A stretch of 53,999 nt of DNA, taken from positions 1 to 53,999 of the forward strand of contig JAUXZO010000217.1 in assembly GCA_030692685.1 (NCBI GenBank). The letters are read 5' to 3'. Positions 24,667 through 33,828 of the stretch are shown here, in pieces. A program made the translations under genes and the position numbers. Positions within the stretch are counted from its first letter, which is position 1; the number at the start of each line of letters is the position of its first letter. The stretch is from Acidovorax sp. (GTDB taxonomy: Bacteria; Pseudomonadota; Gammaproteobacteria; Burkholderiales; Burkholderiaceae_C). The notes under the pieces are model-generated. The model made no database searches. It had not been told where the DNA came from and worked only from the letters and a program-made list of their open reading frames with translations.

Positions 24667-25236
24667 TCAAGCGGATGCGGTTGTTGCGGCGCGCGGAGCG
24701 TTCTTGCGTGCCAACCGCAACAAGCGCAGTGACCGGGCCGCAAACAGGCCGTTGAACACCCCATACAAGACAGCGATCTGCAGCGCAAAACCACTGTCGC
24801 GTGCCAAGGCAGGCTGCATGGCCAGCTCGACCCCGACGAAGTACTTGGTCAAGAAAATCCCCAGGATGAGCGCCAGGGGCATGGCGCTGCCGGGAATGTA
24901 AAAGCTGCGTGAGCTGCCCGCATACAGCGTGCCCTTGGGTGCGGTGGGCTGGAACCACAGCGCCAGGGCCGCGATCAGCGCGGCGGCAACAACCCACGCG
25001 CCCAACACCGCACTTGCCTGCCCCGCCTTGCCAAAAGCAGACGCAAGCCCATAGACCGACAGGCCGGTCATCGCGATGGGCATGACCATGGCACGCACCA
25101 GGCTGACCTGCCGGTCAAAAAGCTGGCTGCCGCCCAGCCCTAGCAGGCCGGTCAACAAGGCCCACACCCAAAGGGGCGTGTTTTGGATGATCTGCCCCAG
25201 TATTTGGGGCTGTTGGATGAGTAGGTTGAACAGCAT
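24667..25236 (-). CDS. Small multi-pass membrane protein (DUF6622-like)
   Basis: 189 residues with about five membrane helices (TPLWVWALLTGLLGLGGSQL; IAMTGLSVYGLASAFG; VLGAWVVAAALIAALALW; SAMPLALILGIFLTKYFVG; FALQIAVLYGVFNGLFAARS). There is no signal peptide, and a basic/Ala-rich C-terminus. The pattern recalls the DUF6622 family; that name is from memory and not checked. It lies between the DUF2306 gene and the 2TM gene on the same strand, probably one operon. Function unknown. Confidence 0.8.
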   Translation of the reverse strand: MLFNLLIQQPQILGQIIQNTPLWVWALLTGLLGLGGSQLFDRQVSLVRAMVMPIAMTGLSVYGLASAFGKAGQASAVLGAWVVAAALIAALALWFQPTAPKGTLYAGSSRSFYIPGSAMPLALILGIFLTKYFVGVELAMQPALARDSGFALQIAVLYGVFNGLFAARSLRLLRLARKNAPRAATTASA

Positions 25237-25315
25237 GGTGTGGGTCCGGCGAAGAAAGAAAAAAAGATGGAAGGCAAAGGCAGGTTAGGGAGGCTGGAAG
25301 GTGGTCAACGTGGCT

Positions 25316-25726
25316 TCAGACCAGACCCAATGCAGTCCACAGCGAGTGGCCCAAAAAACGATTGGGCAGCAGGGTGAACCCTCCGGCCACCACGCAGGCA
25401 CCGACGTAGATGGATTGCATCGTCATGCGGTGGCCCGCAACGTTGCGACGCGCCAGGAGAAAAAACGACACCACCAGCATGCCTAGCGTGAGCGGGATCA
25501 AAAGATGGATCAGTCCAAAGCTGCCCCAGCGCGGGCCGTTGCCGCCACTGATGAAGAGTGCCGACACTGCAGTGGCCACCATGAGGGTGACCCAGGCATA
25601 TCCCGCAGCCCGGTGCAGGCGTGGTCGCTGGGTGCGGCCTTTGCGTGCCCACAGCGCGATGGGGCCGATGGCCGTGGCGGCCAGCGCAGCAGCCAGGTGG
25701 ATGGCGATGACGGGAGTGAGTTGCAT
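25316..25726 (-). CDS. DUF2306 membrane protein
   Basis: 136 residues, four membrane helices. The family pattern is visible: IGPIALWARKGRTQRPRLHR, then LHRAAGYAWVTLMV and NVAGHRMTMQSIYVG. Conserved His residues in the helices suggest a heme- or metal-binding integral membrane protein (inference). The ATG at 25726 begins the family-like sequence; the longer upstream frame is not coding. It is the first gene of a minus-strand run that ends with the LytTR regulator, and it is divergent from the mdt operon. Confidence 0.82.
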   Translation of the reverse strand: MQLTPVIAIHLAAALAATAIGPIALWARKGRTQRPRLHRAAGYAWVTLMVATAVSALFISGGNGPRWGSFGLIHLLIPLTLGMLVVSFFLLARRNVAGHRMTMQSIYVGACVVAGGFTLLPNRFLGHSLWTALGLV

Positions 25727-26001
25727 GGGTGCGTTCCGGGAGCGTTCGGTGGAGTGAACTGTGCCCACCCTCCCTTTGCGCCGCCAGCGCAGTGCGACGA
25801 AATGCGGATGTGTGGGTGCGAGATGCGCGAACGTGGCGCGATCTGCTGCGCGCCCTGGATCGGGGAAACCCTCAGGTTTACTTTTCTTCGCACAGTGTTC
25901 AAAGCAGAGCTTGGGTGGACCCTCTACGATCCGGTACCGCGCGGCCCTGCCGCACGCCTGCCAGCCCGGCCCGCACCCCAAGAACACGAATCAGGACCGT
26001 C

Positions 26002-27324
26002 ATGAACCCGCAAGAAGCCAACGCGCGCCCGCCATCGGCCACTCCGCCAGCCCCCCCCGCTCCTGCCAACCATCCACCGCGCCGCTCCCGCTGGGTAGGA
26101 ACCACCGTGGCATTGCTGCTGGTCTTGCTGGTGGGGGGCGCTGCCTGGTACTTGGTCAAGCGCGCCAATGGCGACCCCGGCGAGGGCATGCCCCGGGGCC
26201 CAGGGGGTGGGCGTCCGACCGTCACTGTGGGCGACGCGGTGGCGCGCAAGGCCGATCTGCCGGTGATCATCGAAGCGCTGGGCACCGTGACGCCTGCGAC
26301 CACGGTCACCCTTCGGCCGCAGGTGTCGGGCATGCTCAGCCAGGTATTTTTCACCGAGGGCCAGATGGTCAAAAAAGGCCAGCTCCTGGCGCAGATCGAC
26401 CCCCGGTCCTTCGAGCAGGCGCTGATGCAGGCACAGGGCACCCGCCAGCGCGACGAGGCGCAGCTGGACAACGCGCGCCTGACGCTAGAGCGCTACCGCA
26501 CGCTGCTGTCGCAGGACTCCATTGCCCGCCAGGACGTGGACACCCAGGCCGCACTGGTCAAGCAACTGGAGGGCACGGTGATGACCGACAAGGCGCAAGA
26601 GGGCATCGCCCGCCTGAACCTTGACTACACCCGCATCACGGCGCCCGCCACTGGGCGCATTGGCCTGCGCACGGTGGATGCGGGCAACTATGTGACTTCT
26701 GGCGACGCTGCAGGCCTGGCCACCATTACCCAGGTGGCACCCATTGATGTGCAGTTCTCGGTGCCGCAAGACCGGGTTGGCGACATTCGCGCGGCGCAAA
26801 ACGACACGGCCGCGTTGGCCGCGACCGCGCTGGACCGCACGCGCAAGGCGGAGCTGGGTACCGGCCAGTTCTCTACACTGGACAACCAGGTTGACACCAC
26901 CACCGGCACTGTCAAGGCCAAGGCACGGTTTGACAATGCGACAGGTACGTTGTTTCCGAACCAGTTTGTGAACGTACAGCTGTTGCTGCGCAATGTGCCT
27001 GCGGTAGTGGTGCCCGTGACCGCCGTGCGCACGGGCGCCAATGGCGACTATGTCTATGTCATCAACGAAGACCGCACGGTCTCGCTGCGCAAGGTCAAGC
27101 GTGGCCAGGCCACCGTGGGGCTGATGGCGATCACCGAGGGCCTGAAGGAAGGTGAGCGCGTGGTGACAGAAGGCGGCGACCGCCTGCAGGACGGCATGGC
27201 CGTGCAACTGCCGGGCGCAGCGGGCACCCGTGGACCGCGCACAGGGGCCAGTGGGCCGCGCAGCGGGGCTTCGGCTCCGGGTGAGGGTGGCCAGCGCCGC
27301 CAACGTCCGCCACAGAACCCCTGA
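26002..27324 (+). CDS. mdtA: RND efflux periplasmic adaptor MdtA
   Basis: 440 residues. A short cytoplasmic Pro-rich N-terminus and a membrane anchor (about 33-52) are followed by the membrane-fusion fold. The lipoyl half-motifs are TVTLRPQVSGMLSQVFF and ITAPATGRIGLRTVDAGNYV, the hairpin is at about 130-200, and a beta-barrel and membrane-proximal region complete it. The C-terminal 40 residues are Gly/Pro/Arg-rich and disordered. AGGA precedes the ATG at 26002. It is first in an operon with two RND pumps and an outer-membrane channel, the mdtABC layout known to export bile salts, novobiocin and similar compounds. No BaeSR regulator is adjacent. Confidence 0.93.
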   Translation: MNPQEANARPPSATPPAPPAPANHPPRRSRWVGTTVALLLVLLVGGAAWYLVKRANGDPGEGMPRGPGGGRPTVTVGDAVARKADLPVIIEALGTVTPATTVTLRPQVSGMLSQVFFTEGQMVKKGQLLAQIDPRSFEQALMQAQGTRQRDEAQLDNARLTLERYRTLLSQDSIARQDVDTQAALVKQLEGTVMTDKAQEGIARLNLDYTRITAPATGRIGLRTVDAGNYVTSGDAAGLATITQVAPIDVQFSVPQDRVGDIRAAQNDTAALAATALDRTRKAELGTGQFSTLDNQVDTTTGTVKAKARFDNATGTLFPNQFVNVQLLLRNVPAVVVPVTAVRTGANGDYVYVINEDRTVSLRKVKRGQATVGLMAITEGLKEGERVVTEGGDRLQDGMAVQLPGAAGTRGPRTGASGPRSGASAPGEGGQRRQRPPQNP

Positions 27325-27339
27325 ACGCCGACTGACCGT

Positions 27340-30300
27340 ATGAGCCCCTCGCGTCCGTTCATTGAAAGACCCGTTGCCACCGCGCTGCTGATGGTGGCCA
27401 TTGTGTTGGCCGGGTTGGTGGGTTTCCGCTTTCTGCCGTTGTCGGCACTGCCTGAGGTGGACTACCCCACCATCCAGGTGCAGACCCTGTACCCCGGGGC
27501 CAGCCCCGAGGTGATGAGCCGCACCGTGAGTGCGCCCCTGGAGCGCCAGTTTGGCCAGATGTCGGGCCTGGAGCGCATGGCATCGACCAGCGCCTCGGGT
27601 GTCTCCATCATCACGCTGCAGTTTGGCTTGGGCCTGGCGCTGGACGTGGCCGAGCAGGAGGTGCAGGCGGCCATCAACGCGGGCAACTCTCTGCTTCCTG
27701 CCGACTTGCCTGCGCCGCCCGTGTATGCCAAGGTCAACCCGGCCGACGCGCCCGTGCTGACGCTGGCCGTCAGCTCGGACTCGCTGCCGCTGACCGAGGT
27801 GCAAAACCTGGTGAATACGCGCCTGGCGCAAAAAATCAGCCAGGTAGGAGGTGTGGGGCTCGTGTCGCTGGCGGGTGGCCAACGTCCTGCCATGCGCATT
27901 CAGGCCGACACCAAGGCCTTGGCGTCTTACGGCATTGGGCTGGACACGCTGCGCACAGCCATCACCTCCGCTAACGCGAACAGTGCCAAGGGGAGTTTTG
28001 ATGGCCCCCAGCGCTCCTACACCATCAACGCCAACGACCAGTTGTTGACGGTAGACGATTACAAGAACCTCATCGTGTCGTGGCGCAACGGCGCCCCGGT
28101 GCGCATGATGGAGGTGGCACGGGTGGTGGAAAGCGCTGAGAACAACCGCCTGGGTGCCTGGGCGGGCCGCGCACCAGACGAAGTGGGGAGCGAGGGGGCC
28201 ACCGAGACGCCGCCGGGCCGCCCCAAGGCGGCGAGCGCCCCCTCGGGGGGCAGCGAACCACACGCAGTGGGGAGCGTGGGGGGCACCGAGACGCCGCCGG
28301 GCCGCCCCAAGGCGGCGAGCGCCCCCTCGGGGGGCAGCGAACCACACGCAGTGGGGAGCGTGGGGGCCACCATCTCTCCCGCAATCATCTTGAACGTGCA
28401 GCGCCAGCCAGGCGCCAACGTGATCGCCACGGTGGACGACATCAAGAAGCTGCTGCCCGAGCTGCAGGCCGGGTTGCCCGCGTCGCTGAAGGTTGAGGTG
28501 TTGTCAGACCGCACCACGGGCATCCGGTCGTCTGTGCACCATGTGGAAATGGAACTGGCGCTGGCCGTGTTGATGGTGGTGCTGGTGATCTTCTTCTTTC
28601 TGCACAGCGTGCGCGCCACGATCATCGCCAGCCTGGCGGTGCCCATCTCGCTCATCGGCACCTGCGGCGTCATGTACCTGCTGGGTTACAGCCTTAACAA
28701 CCTGAGCCTGATGGCCTTGACCATTGCCACGGGCTTTGTGGTGGACGATGCCATTGTGATGATCGAAAACATCGCCCGCTATCTGGAAAAAGGCGAACCA
28801 CCCTTCCAGGCCGCGCTCAAGGGCGCCACACAGATCGGCTTCACCATCATCTCGCTCACGGTGTCGCTGATTGCGGTGCTGATCCCGCTGCTTTTCATGG
28901 GCGACGTGGTGGGGCGTTTGTTTCGCGAGTTTGCGGTGACGTTGGCCATCACCATACTGATCTCGGGAGTGGTGTCGCTCACGCTGGTGCCCATGATGGC
29001 CGCGCGCTGGCTGCGTGCAGAGCCCGAGGGTGGGCCCAAAGGGGTGGCTGGCAGCATCAACCGTGGCTTTGACCGAGTGATTGCGGTTTATGACCGCTGG
29101 CTGCATTGGGTGTTGCGCCACCAGAGCGCCACGCTGGTGGTGGCGGTGCTTACGCTGGTGCTGACGGCGTTGTTGTACGTGGTGATTCCCAAGGGCTTGT
29201 TCCCCACGCAAGACACAGGGCAGTTGCAGGCACGCATTGAGGCATCGCAAGACGTGTCGTATGCGCGCATGAGCGAGCTGCAGCAGGCGGCGGTGCGTGC
29301 GATTTTGCAAGACCCCGATGTGTTGTCGCTCAGCTCGTTTGTGGGGGTGGATGCCGCCAACAACACCATGCTGAACGCTGGCCGCATGCTCATCAACCTG
29401 AAGCCTCAGCGTGATGCACAGGAGACCATCATGGCGCGGCTGCGCGAGCGGGTGCAGTCCGTTGCCGGCGTGACGCTGTACCTGCAGCCCACGCAAGACC
29501 TGACGATTGATGCCGAGACAGGTCCGACCGAATATCGGGTATCCATTGGCGGTGTGGATTCCGCCCAGGTCAACGCCTGGACCCACAAGCTGGTGGAGCG
29601 GCTCAAGAGCGAGCCTAAGGTGCGCAACGCCACCACAGACGCAGGCGCACAAGGTTTGTCCGCGTTTGTGGACATTGACCGCAACACGGCGTCGCGCCTG
29701 TCGGTGACCGCCAGTTCGATAGACGACACGCTCTACAGCGCGTTTGGTCAGCGCATCGTGTCCACCATCTTTACCGAGACCAACCAGTACCGCGTGATTC
29801 TGGAGGCCCAGCAAGAGGATTTGAATACGACAGAAGCATTGGGTACGTTGCAGCTGCGCACGGGTTCAGGCTCCCCCACGCCCTTGTCGGCCGTTGCCAC
29901 CATCCGCGAGCAGTTGGCGCCATTGCAAGTCACCCGGGTGGCGCAGTACCCCGCAGCAACGCTGGGCTTTGACAAGGCAGAGGGCGTGTCCTTGGGCAGC
30001 GCCGTGAATGCGATCCGCGCGGCGGCCAAAGAGATTGGATTGCCACAAGGCCTGTCGATGGAGTTTCTGGGCGCCGCCGGGGCGTACGAAAAATCGCTGT
30101 CCAGCCAACTGTGGCTCATCCTTGCTGCCATGGTCTGCGTGTACATCGTGCTGGGGGTTCTGTACGAGAGCTACATCCACCCGGTGACGATCTTGTCGAC
30201 TCTGCCATCGGCGGGTGTCGGCGCGCTGCTCGCACTCATGGTGTCGGGCAACGACCTGGGGGTGATCGGCATCATCTTGCTGATTGGCATCGTGAAAAAG

Positions 30301-30639
30301 AACGCGATCATGATGATCGACTTCGCCATTGATGCGGAGCGCAATCAGAACATGCCGCCGCAGCAGGCCATCCACCAGGCGGCGTTGTTGCGGTTTCGCC
30401 CCATCCTCATGACGACGCTGGCGGCGCTGTTTGCGGCCTTGCCACTGATGCTGGGCTGGGGTGATGGGGCCGAACTGCGCCGCCCGCTGGGGCTGGCGAT
30501 CTTTGGCGGGCTCATCCTGAGCCAGATGCTCACGCTGTTCACCACGCCGGTCATTTACCTTGCGTTTGACCGCCTGGGTCGGCGCTGGACGGGTCGGGGA
30601 ACGGCTGCGGCGCCGCTGCAGCCAGGAGATGCGCTGTGA
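27340..30639 (+). CDS. mdtB: RND efflux pump MdtB with in-frame repeat insertion
   Basis: 1099 residues, about 60 longer than Escherichia coli MdtB. Start MSPSRPFIERPVATALLMVA; RND signatures include the TM4 proton-relay motif GFVVDDAIVMIENI and a second half with VIGIILLIGIVKKNAIMMID. The excess length is residues 282-344, encoded by two 84-bp tandem units plus a partial unit (TETPPGRPKAASAPSGGS twice). The insert sits in the periplasmic pore domain just before ISPAIILNVQRQPGANV. The frame stays open, so it is probably still expressed, with a flexible Pro/Gly/Ser loop. The stop overlaps the GTG start of mdtC. Confidence 0.93.
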   Translation: MSPSRPFIERPVATALLMVAIVLAGLVGFRFLPLSALPEVDYPTIQVQTLYPGASPEVMSRTVSAPLERQFGQMSGLERMASTSASGVSIITLQFGLGLALDVAEQEVQAAINAGNSLLPADLPAPPVYAKVNPADAPVLTLAVSSDSLPLTEVQNLVNTRLAQKISQVGGVGLVSLAGGQRPAMRIQADTKALASYGIGLDTLRTAITSANANSAKGSFDGPQRSYTINANDQLLTVDDYKNLIVSWRNGAPVRMMEVARVVESAENNRLGAWAGRAPDEVGSEGATETPPGRPKAASAPSGGSEPHAVGSVGGTETPPGRPKAASAPSGGSEPHAVGSVGATISPAIILNVQRQPGANVIATVDDIKKLLPELQAGLPASLKVEVLSDRTTGIRSSVHHVEMELALAVLMVVLVIFFFLHSVRATIIASLAVPISLIGTCGVMYLLGYSLNNLSLMALTIATGFVVDDAIVMIENIARYLEKGEPPFQAALKGATQIGFTIISLTVSLIAVLIPLLFMGDVVGRLFREFAVTLAITILISGVVSLTLVPMMAARWLRAEPEGGPKGVAGSINRGFDRVIAVYDRWLHWVLRHQSATLVVAVLTLVLTALLYVVIPKGLFPTQDTGQLQARIEASQDVSYARMSELQQAAVRAILQDPDVLSLSSFVGVDAANNTMLNAGRMLINLKPQRDAQETIMARLRERVQSVAGVTLYLQPTQDLTIDAETGPTEYRVSIGGVDSAQVNAWTHKLVERLKSEPKVRNATTDAGAQGLSAFVDIDRNTASRLSVTASSIDDTLYSAFGQRIVSTIFTETNQYRVILEAQQEDLNTTEALGTLQLRTGSGSPTPLSAVATIREQLAPLQVTRVAQYPAATLGFDKAEGVSLGSAVNAIRAAAKEIGLPQGLSMEFLGAAGAYEKSLSSQLWLILAAMVCVYIVLGVLYESYIHPVTILSTLPSAGVGALLALMVSGNDLGVIGIILLIGIVKKNAIMMIDFAIDAERNQNMPPQQAIHQAALLRFRPILMTTLAALFAALPLMLGWGDGAELRRPLGLAIFGGLILSQMLTLFTTPVIYLAFDRLGRRWTGRGTAAAPLQPGDAL
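28183..28371 (+). repeat. 84-bp tandem repeat inside mdtB
   Basis: Two full 84-bp units (28183-28266 and 28267-28350) plus 21 bp of a third (28351-28371), all starting GTGGGGAGC. The units differ at only a few positions. Each holds hairpin-prone segments (GCCGCCTTGGGGCGGC on the opposite strand, CCCCCTCGGGGGG). It resembles GC-rich intergenic repeats. Length is a multiple of three, so the reading frame is kept. Confidence 0.9.
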
Positions 30640-33600
30640 ATCTCTCGCGCCCTTTTGTCGAGCGGCCTGTTGCCACCGTTCTGCTCACCATCGGTATCGC
30701 GTTGGGGGGGATTGCAGCGTTTTTTGTGCTGCCTGTCTCGCCGCTGCCGCAGGTGGACTACCCGGCCATTTCGGTCTCTGCCAGTTTGCCCGGTGCCAGC
30801 CCAGCGACCATGGCGACCAGTGTTGCGACACCGCTGGAGCGTCGGTTGGGCGTGATTTCGGGGGTCAACGAAATGACCTCGACCAGCTCCAACGGCTCTG
30901 CCCGCGTGAGTCTGCAGTTTGACCTGAGCCGCAACATCGACGCCGCTGCCCGCGAAGTGCAGGCGGCCATCAACGCCTCGCGCGTCGATCTGCCCGCCAC
31001 CCTGCGCAGTAACCCCACCTACCGCAAGCGCAACTCTGCGGCGTCGCCGGTCATCATCCTGGCGCTGACCTCAAAAACGCGGACGCCGGGAGAGATTTAC
31101 GACGCGGTGTCCAACGTCGTCAGCCAGCGGCTGTCGCAGGTGGATGGTGTGGGCGAGGTGGAAATCGGTGGGGGCTCGCTCCCTGCCGTGCGCGTAGAGC
31201 TTTTGCCATTTGCGCTCAACCGCTACGGCATCAGCACCGAAGACGTGCGCGCTGCGATTCAGGCATCAAACGCCAACCGCCCCAAAGGCGCCATTGAGGG
31301 CGATGGCCGCCGATTGCAAATCTACACCCCCTCGCCTGCACGCAAAGCGGCTGAGTACGAATCGCTGGTGATCGCCTGGCGCAATGACGCTGCCGTGCGC
31401 CTGGGCGACGTCGCCCGTGTGGTGGATGGCGTGGAGAACCGCCGCACAGTGGGGCTGTTCAACGGCGAGCCCGCCATCATCGTGCTGGTCACGCGACAGC
31501 CGGGCGCCAACATCATCGAAACCGTGGATGCCGTGCGGGCGCTGTTGCCAGACCTGCAAGCGCAATTGCCACAGGATATTGCCGTGGCGGTGGCTTCTGA
31601 CAGCACCAACTCCATCCGCTCGTCCTTGCACGAAATCGAGTTGACACTGATGGTGTCGATTGCTCTCGTGGTGTTGGTGGTGGGGGTGTTTCTGCGCAAG
31701 GCGCGGGCTACGGTGATTCCTGCGGTGGCCACCATCGTGTCTCTGCTGGGAACGTTCGGGGTCATGTACTTTCTGGGTTTCAGCCTCAACAACCTGAGTT
31801 TGATGGCGCTGACGGTAGCCACCGGCTTTGTGGTGGACGATGCCATCGTGGTGTTGGAGAACACCATGCGGCACATTGAAGCGGGCATGGACCGCATGCA
31901 GGCGGCCCTGCAAGGCGCGCGCGAGGTGGGTTTTACGGTGCTGTCGATCAGCTTGTCGTTGGTGGCGGTGTTCATACCGCTGTTGTTCATGGACGGGCAG
32001 GTGGGGAGGTTGTTCCGCGAGTTTGCAATCACCTTGTCCGCTGCGGTGATGATTTCACTGGTGATATCGCTCACCACCACACCCATGATGTGCGCCTGGC
32101 TGTTGCGCGCACATGACCCGGCAACCGACAAGCCTCCGTCGCGCGTTGCACGCTGGGCCGAGCGCGGCTATGACCGGGTGCTGCGCGGCTACGAACGCAG
32201 CCTTGACTGGGCATTGGCTAGCAAATGGCTGGTGGTGCTGATCTTGCTGGCTGTAGTGGGGCTCAACGTTTATCTGTTCGCCAAAATTCCCAAGGGCTAC
32301 TTCCCTGAGCAGGACAACGGCCAGCTCAATGCCGGTCTGCGGGCCGACCAGAGTATTTCGTCGGATGCGTTGGCGGGAAAGCTGCGCGAAGCGGTGGAGA
32401 TCATTCGAAAAGATCCTGCGGTGGACACCGTGGTGGGCTTCTCTGGCGGCAGCCGTGCAGGGGGTGGTTTCATGTTCGTCAACCTCAAGCCGCTCGGCCA
32501 GCGCACTGACACGACGCCTGCCGTCATTGCCCGCCTGCGCCCGCAACTCAACCAGATCACCGGCTTGCGTGTGTTCTTGAACCCGGTGCAGGACTTGCGC
32601 ATGGGCGGTCGGTCCAGCAACTCCACCTACCAATACACGCTCAAGAGCGACAACCTCGCAGACCTCAAAAAATGGGCGACCACGCTGTCGGACCGGCTCA
32701 AGGACGAGCCCTTGCTCAAGGACGTGGACACCGACCAGGCAGAAAATGGGGTGGAGACTTACGTAGAGGTGGACAAAGACAGTGCGTCGCGGCTGGGAGT
32801 GAGTGCCTCAGCGGTCAACAACGCGCTTTACAACGCGTTCGGACAACGCTCAGTGGCCACCATCTATGGCGAGCTCAACCAATATGCCGTCATCATGGAA
32901 TGGGCGCCGGGCTACACGCAGGGGCCGCCTGCACTCAAGGACATCTACGTCGCGTCCAACCTCGCCGGTACCACTGGCGCCGTGGCCAATCCTGGCCAGC
33001 GCGGATCGTCCACCGGCAACGTGATCAGCACGCAGCCGTCCACCATGGTGCCTCTGAGTGCCATTGCGCGGGTGGTAGAGCGGGCTTCGCCAACATCAAT
33101 CAGCCACCAGGACGGAGAGCTGGCCACCACGATCTCGTTCAACATTGACCCCGGCACGTCACTGGTTCAAGCGAAGGAGGTCATTGCGCAGGCTGAGGCC
33201 GATATCGCCATGCCGACCAACGTGCGGGGTAGCTTTCAAGGCACTGCATTGAGCGCGCAGCAGTCTCAGGGCCAGCAGACGTTTTTGATCATTGCGGCCA
33301 TTGTGGTGATCTACATCGTATTGGGCGTGTTGTACGAGAGCTTGATCCACCCCATCACGGTGCTGACCACCTTGCCATCTGCCGGTGTGGGCGCGGTGCT
33401 GGCATTGCTGCTGTTCAACATGCAGTTCACCATCATTGCGCTGATCGGGGTGTTTCTGCTGATTGGCATCGTGAAGAAGAACGCCATCATGATCATCGAC
33501 TTTGCGCTGGAGGCCGAACGTGCGCGCGGGCTCACGGCCCTGGAAGCCGTGCGTGAGGCCTGCATGATGCGGTTTCGCCCCATCCTCATGACCACCATGG

Positions 33601-33818
33601 CGGCTGCGCTGGGCGCCCTGCCGCTGGCCATCGGTTTTGGACAGGGTTCCGAGTTGCGCCAGCCGCTGGGGGTGGCCATCATCGGTGGCCTGATTGCCAG
33701 CCAACTGCTCACCCTTCTGACCACACCGGTGGTGTATGTGCTGCTCGACAAGTTGCGCACCCCGTCTCTCAACGAACAACACCTGAGCCGTGCCGGAGTC
33801 TCCGGTACGGCGGCCTGA
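30636..33818 (+). CDS. mdtC: RND efflux pump MdtC
   Basis: 1060 residues starting with GTG that overlaps the mdtB stop (GTGA). Start MNLSRPFVERPVATVLLTIG; TM4 motif GFVVDDAIVVLENTMR; second half FLLIGIVKKNAIMIIDFALE. There are twelve membrane helices in two halves, with two periplasmic loops. No repeat insertion is present here, and the matching region reads VVDGVENRRTVGLFNGEPAI. In the known system MdtB and MdtC form a heterotrimer (two MdtB, one MdtC) with MdtA and TolC. The outer-membrane channel gene follows directly. Confidence 0.95.
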   Translation: MNLSRPFVERPVATVLLTIGIALGGIAAFFVLPVSPLPQVDYPAISVSASLPGASPATMATSVATPLERRLGVISGVNEMTSTSSNGSARVSLQFDLSRNIDAAAREVQAAINASRVDLPATLRSNPTYRKRNSAASPVIILALTSKTRTPGEIYDAVSNVVSQRLSQVDGVGEVEIGGGSLPAVRVELLPFALNRYGISTEDVRAAIQASNANRPKGAIEGDGRRLQIYTPSPARKAAEYESLVIAWRNDAAVRLGDVARVVDGVENRRTVGLFNGEPAIIVLVTRQPGANIIETVDAVRALLPDLQAQLPQDIAVAVASDSTNSIRSSLHEIELTLMVSIALVVLVVGVFLRKARATVIPAVATIVSLLGTFGVMYFLGFSLNNLSLMALTVATGFVVDDAIVVLENTMRHIEAGMDRMQAALQGAREVGFTVLSISLSLVAVFIPLLFMDGQVGRLFREFAITLSAAVMISLVISLTTTPMMCAWLLRAHDPATDKPPSRVARWAERGYDRVLRGYERSLDWALASKWLVVLILLAVVGLNVYLFAKIPKGYFPEQDNGQLNAGLRADQSISSDALAGKLREAVEIIRKDPAVDTVVGFSGGSRAGGGFMFVNLKPLGQRTDTTPAVIARLRPQLNQITGLRVFLNPVQDLRMGGRSSNSTYQYTLKSDNLADLKKWATTLSDRLKDEPLLKDVDTDQAENGVETYVEVDKDSASRLGVSASAVNNALYNAFGQRSVATIYGELNQYAVIMEWAPGYTQGPPALKDIYVASNLAGTTGAVANPGQRGSSTGNVISTQPSTMVPLSAIARVVERASPTSISHQDGELATTISFNIDPGTSLVQAKEVIAQAEADIAMPTNVRGSFQGTALSAQQSQGQQTFLIIAAIVVIYIVLGVLYESLIHPITVLTTLPSAGVGAVLALLLFNMQFTIIALIGVFLLIGIVKKNAIMIIDFALEAERARGLTALEAVREACMMRFRPILMTTMAAALGALPLAIGFGQGSELRQPLGVAIIGGLIASQLLTLLTTPVVYVLLDKLRTPSLNEQHLSRAGVSGTAA

Positions 33819-33828
33819 TGGGCGAGTT

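Noticed and set aside
26485..28347. Long antisense open frame (620 aa) opposite mdtA and mdtB
   Set aside because: His/Arg/Gln/Ala-rich sequence typical of the reverse strand of GC-rich genes; the sense frames are clear family members.
28183..28371. CRISPR-like array
   Set aside because: The units are contiguous with no variable spacers, and the frame is conserved, so this is a tandem coding repeat.
27340..30639. mdtB as a pseudogene
   Set aside because: The insert is a multiple of three with no stop, and all pump motifs downstream are intact.
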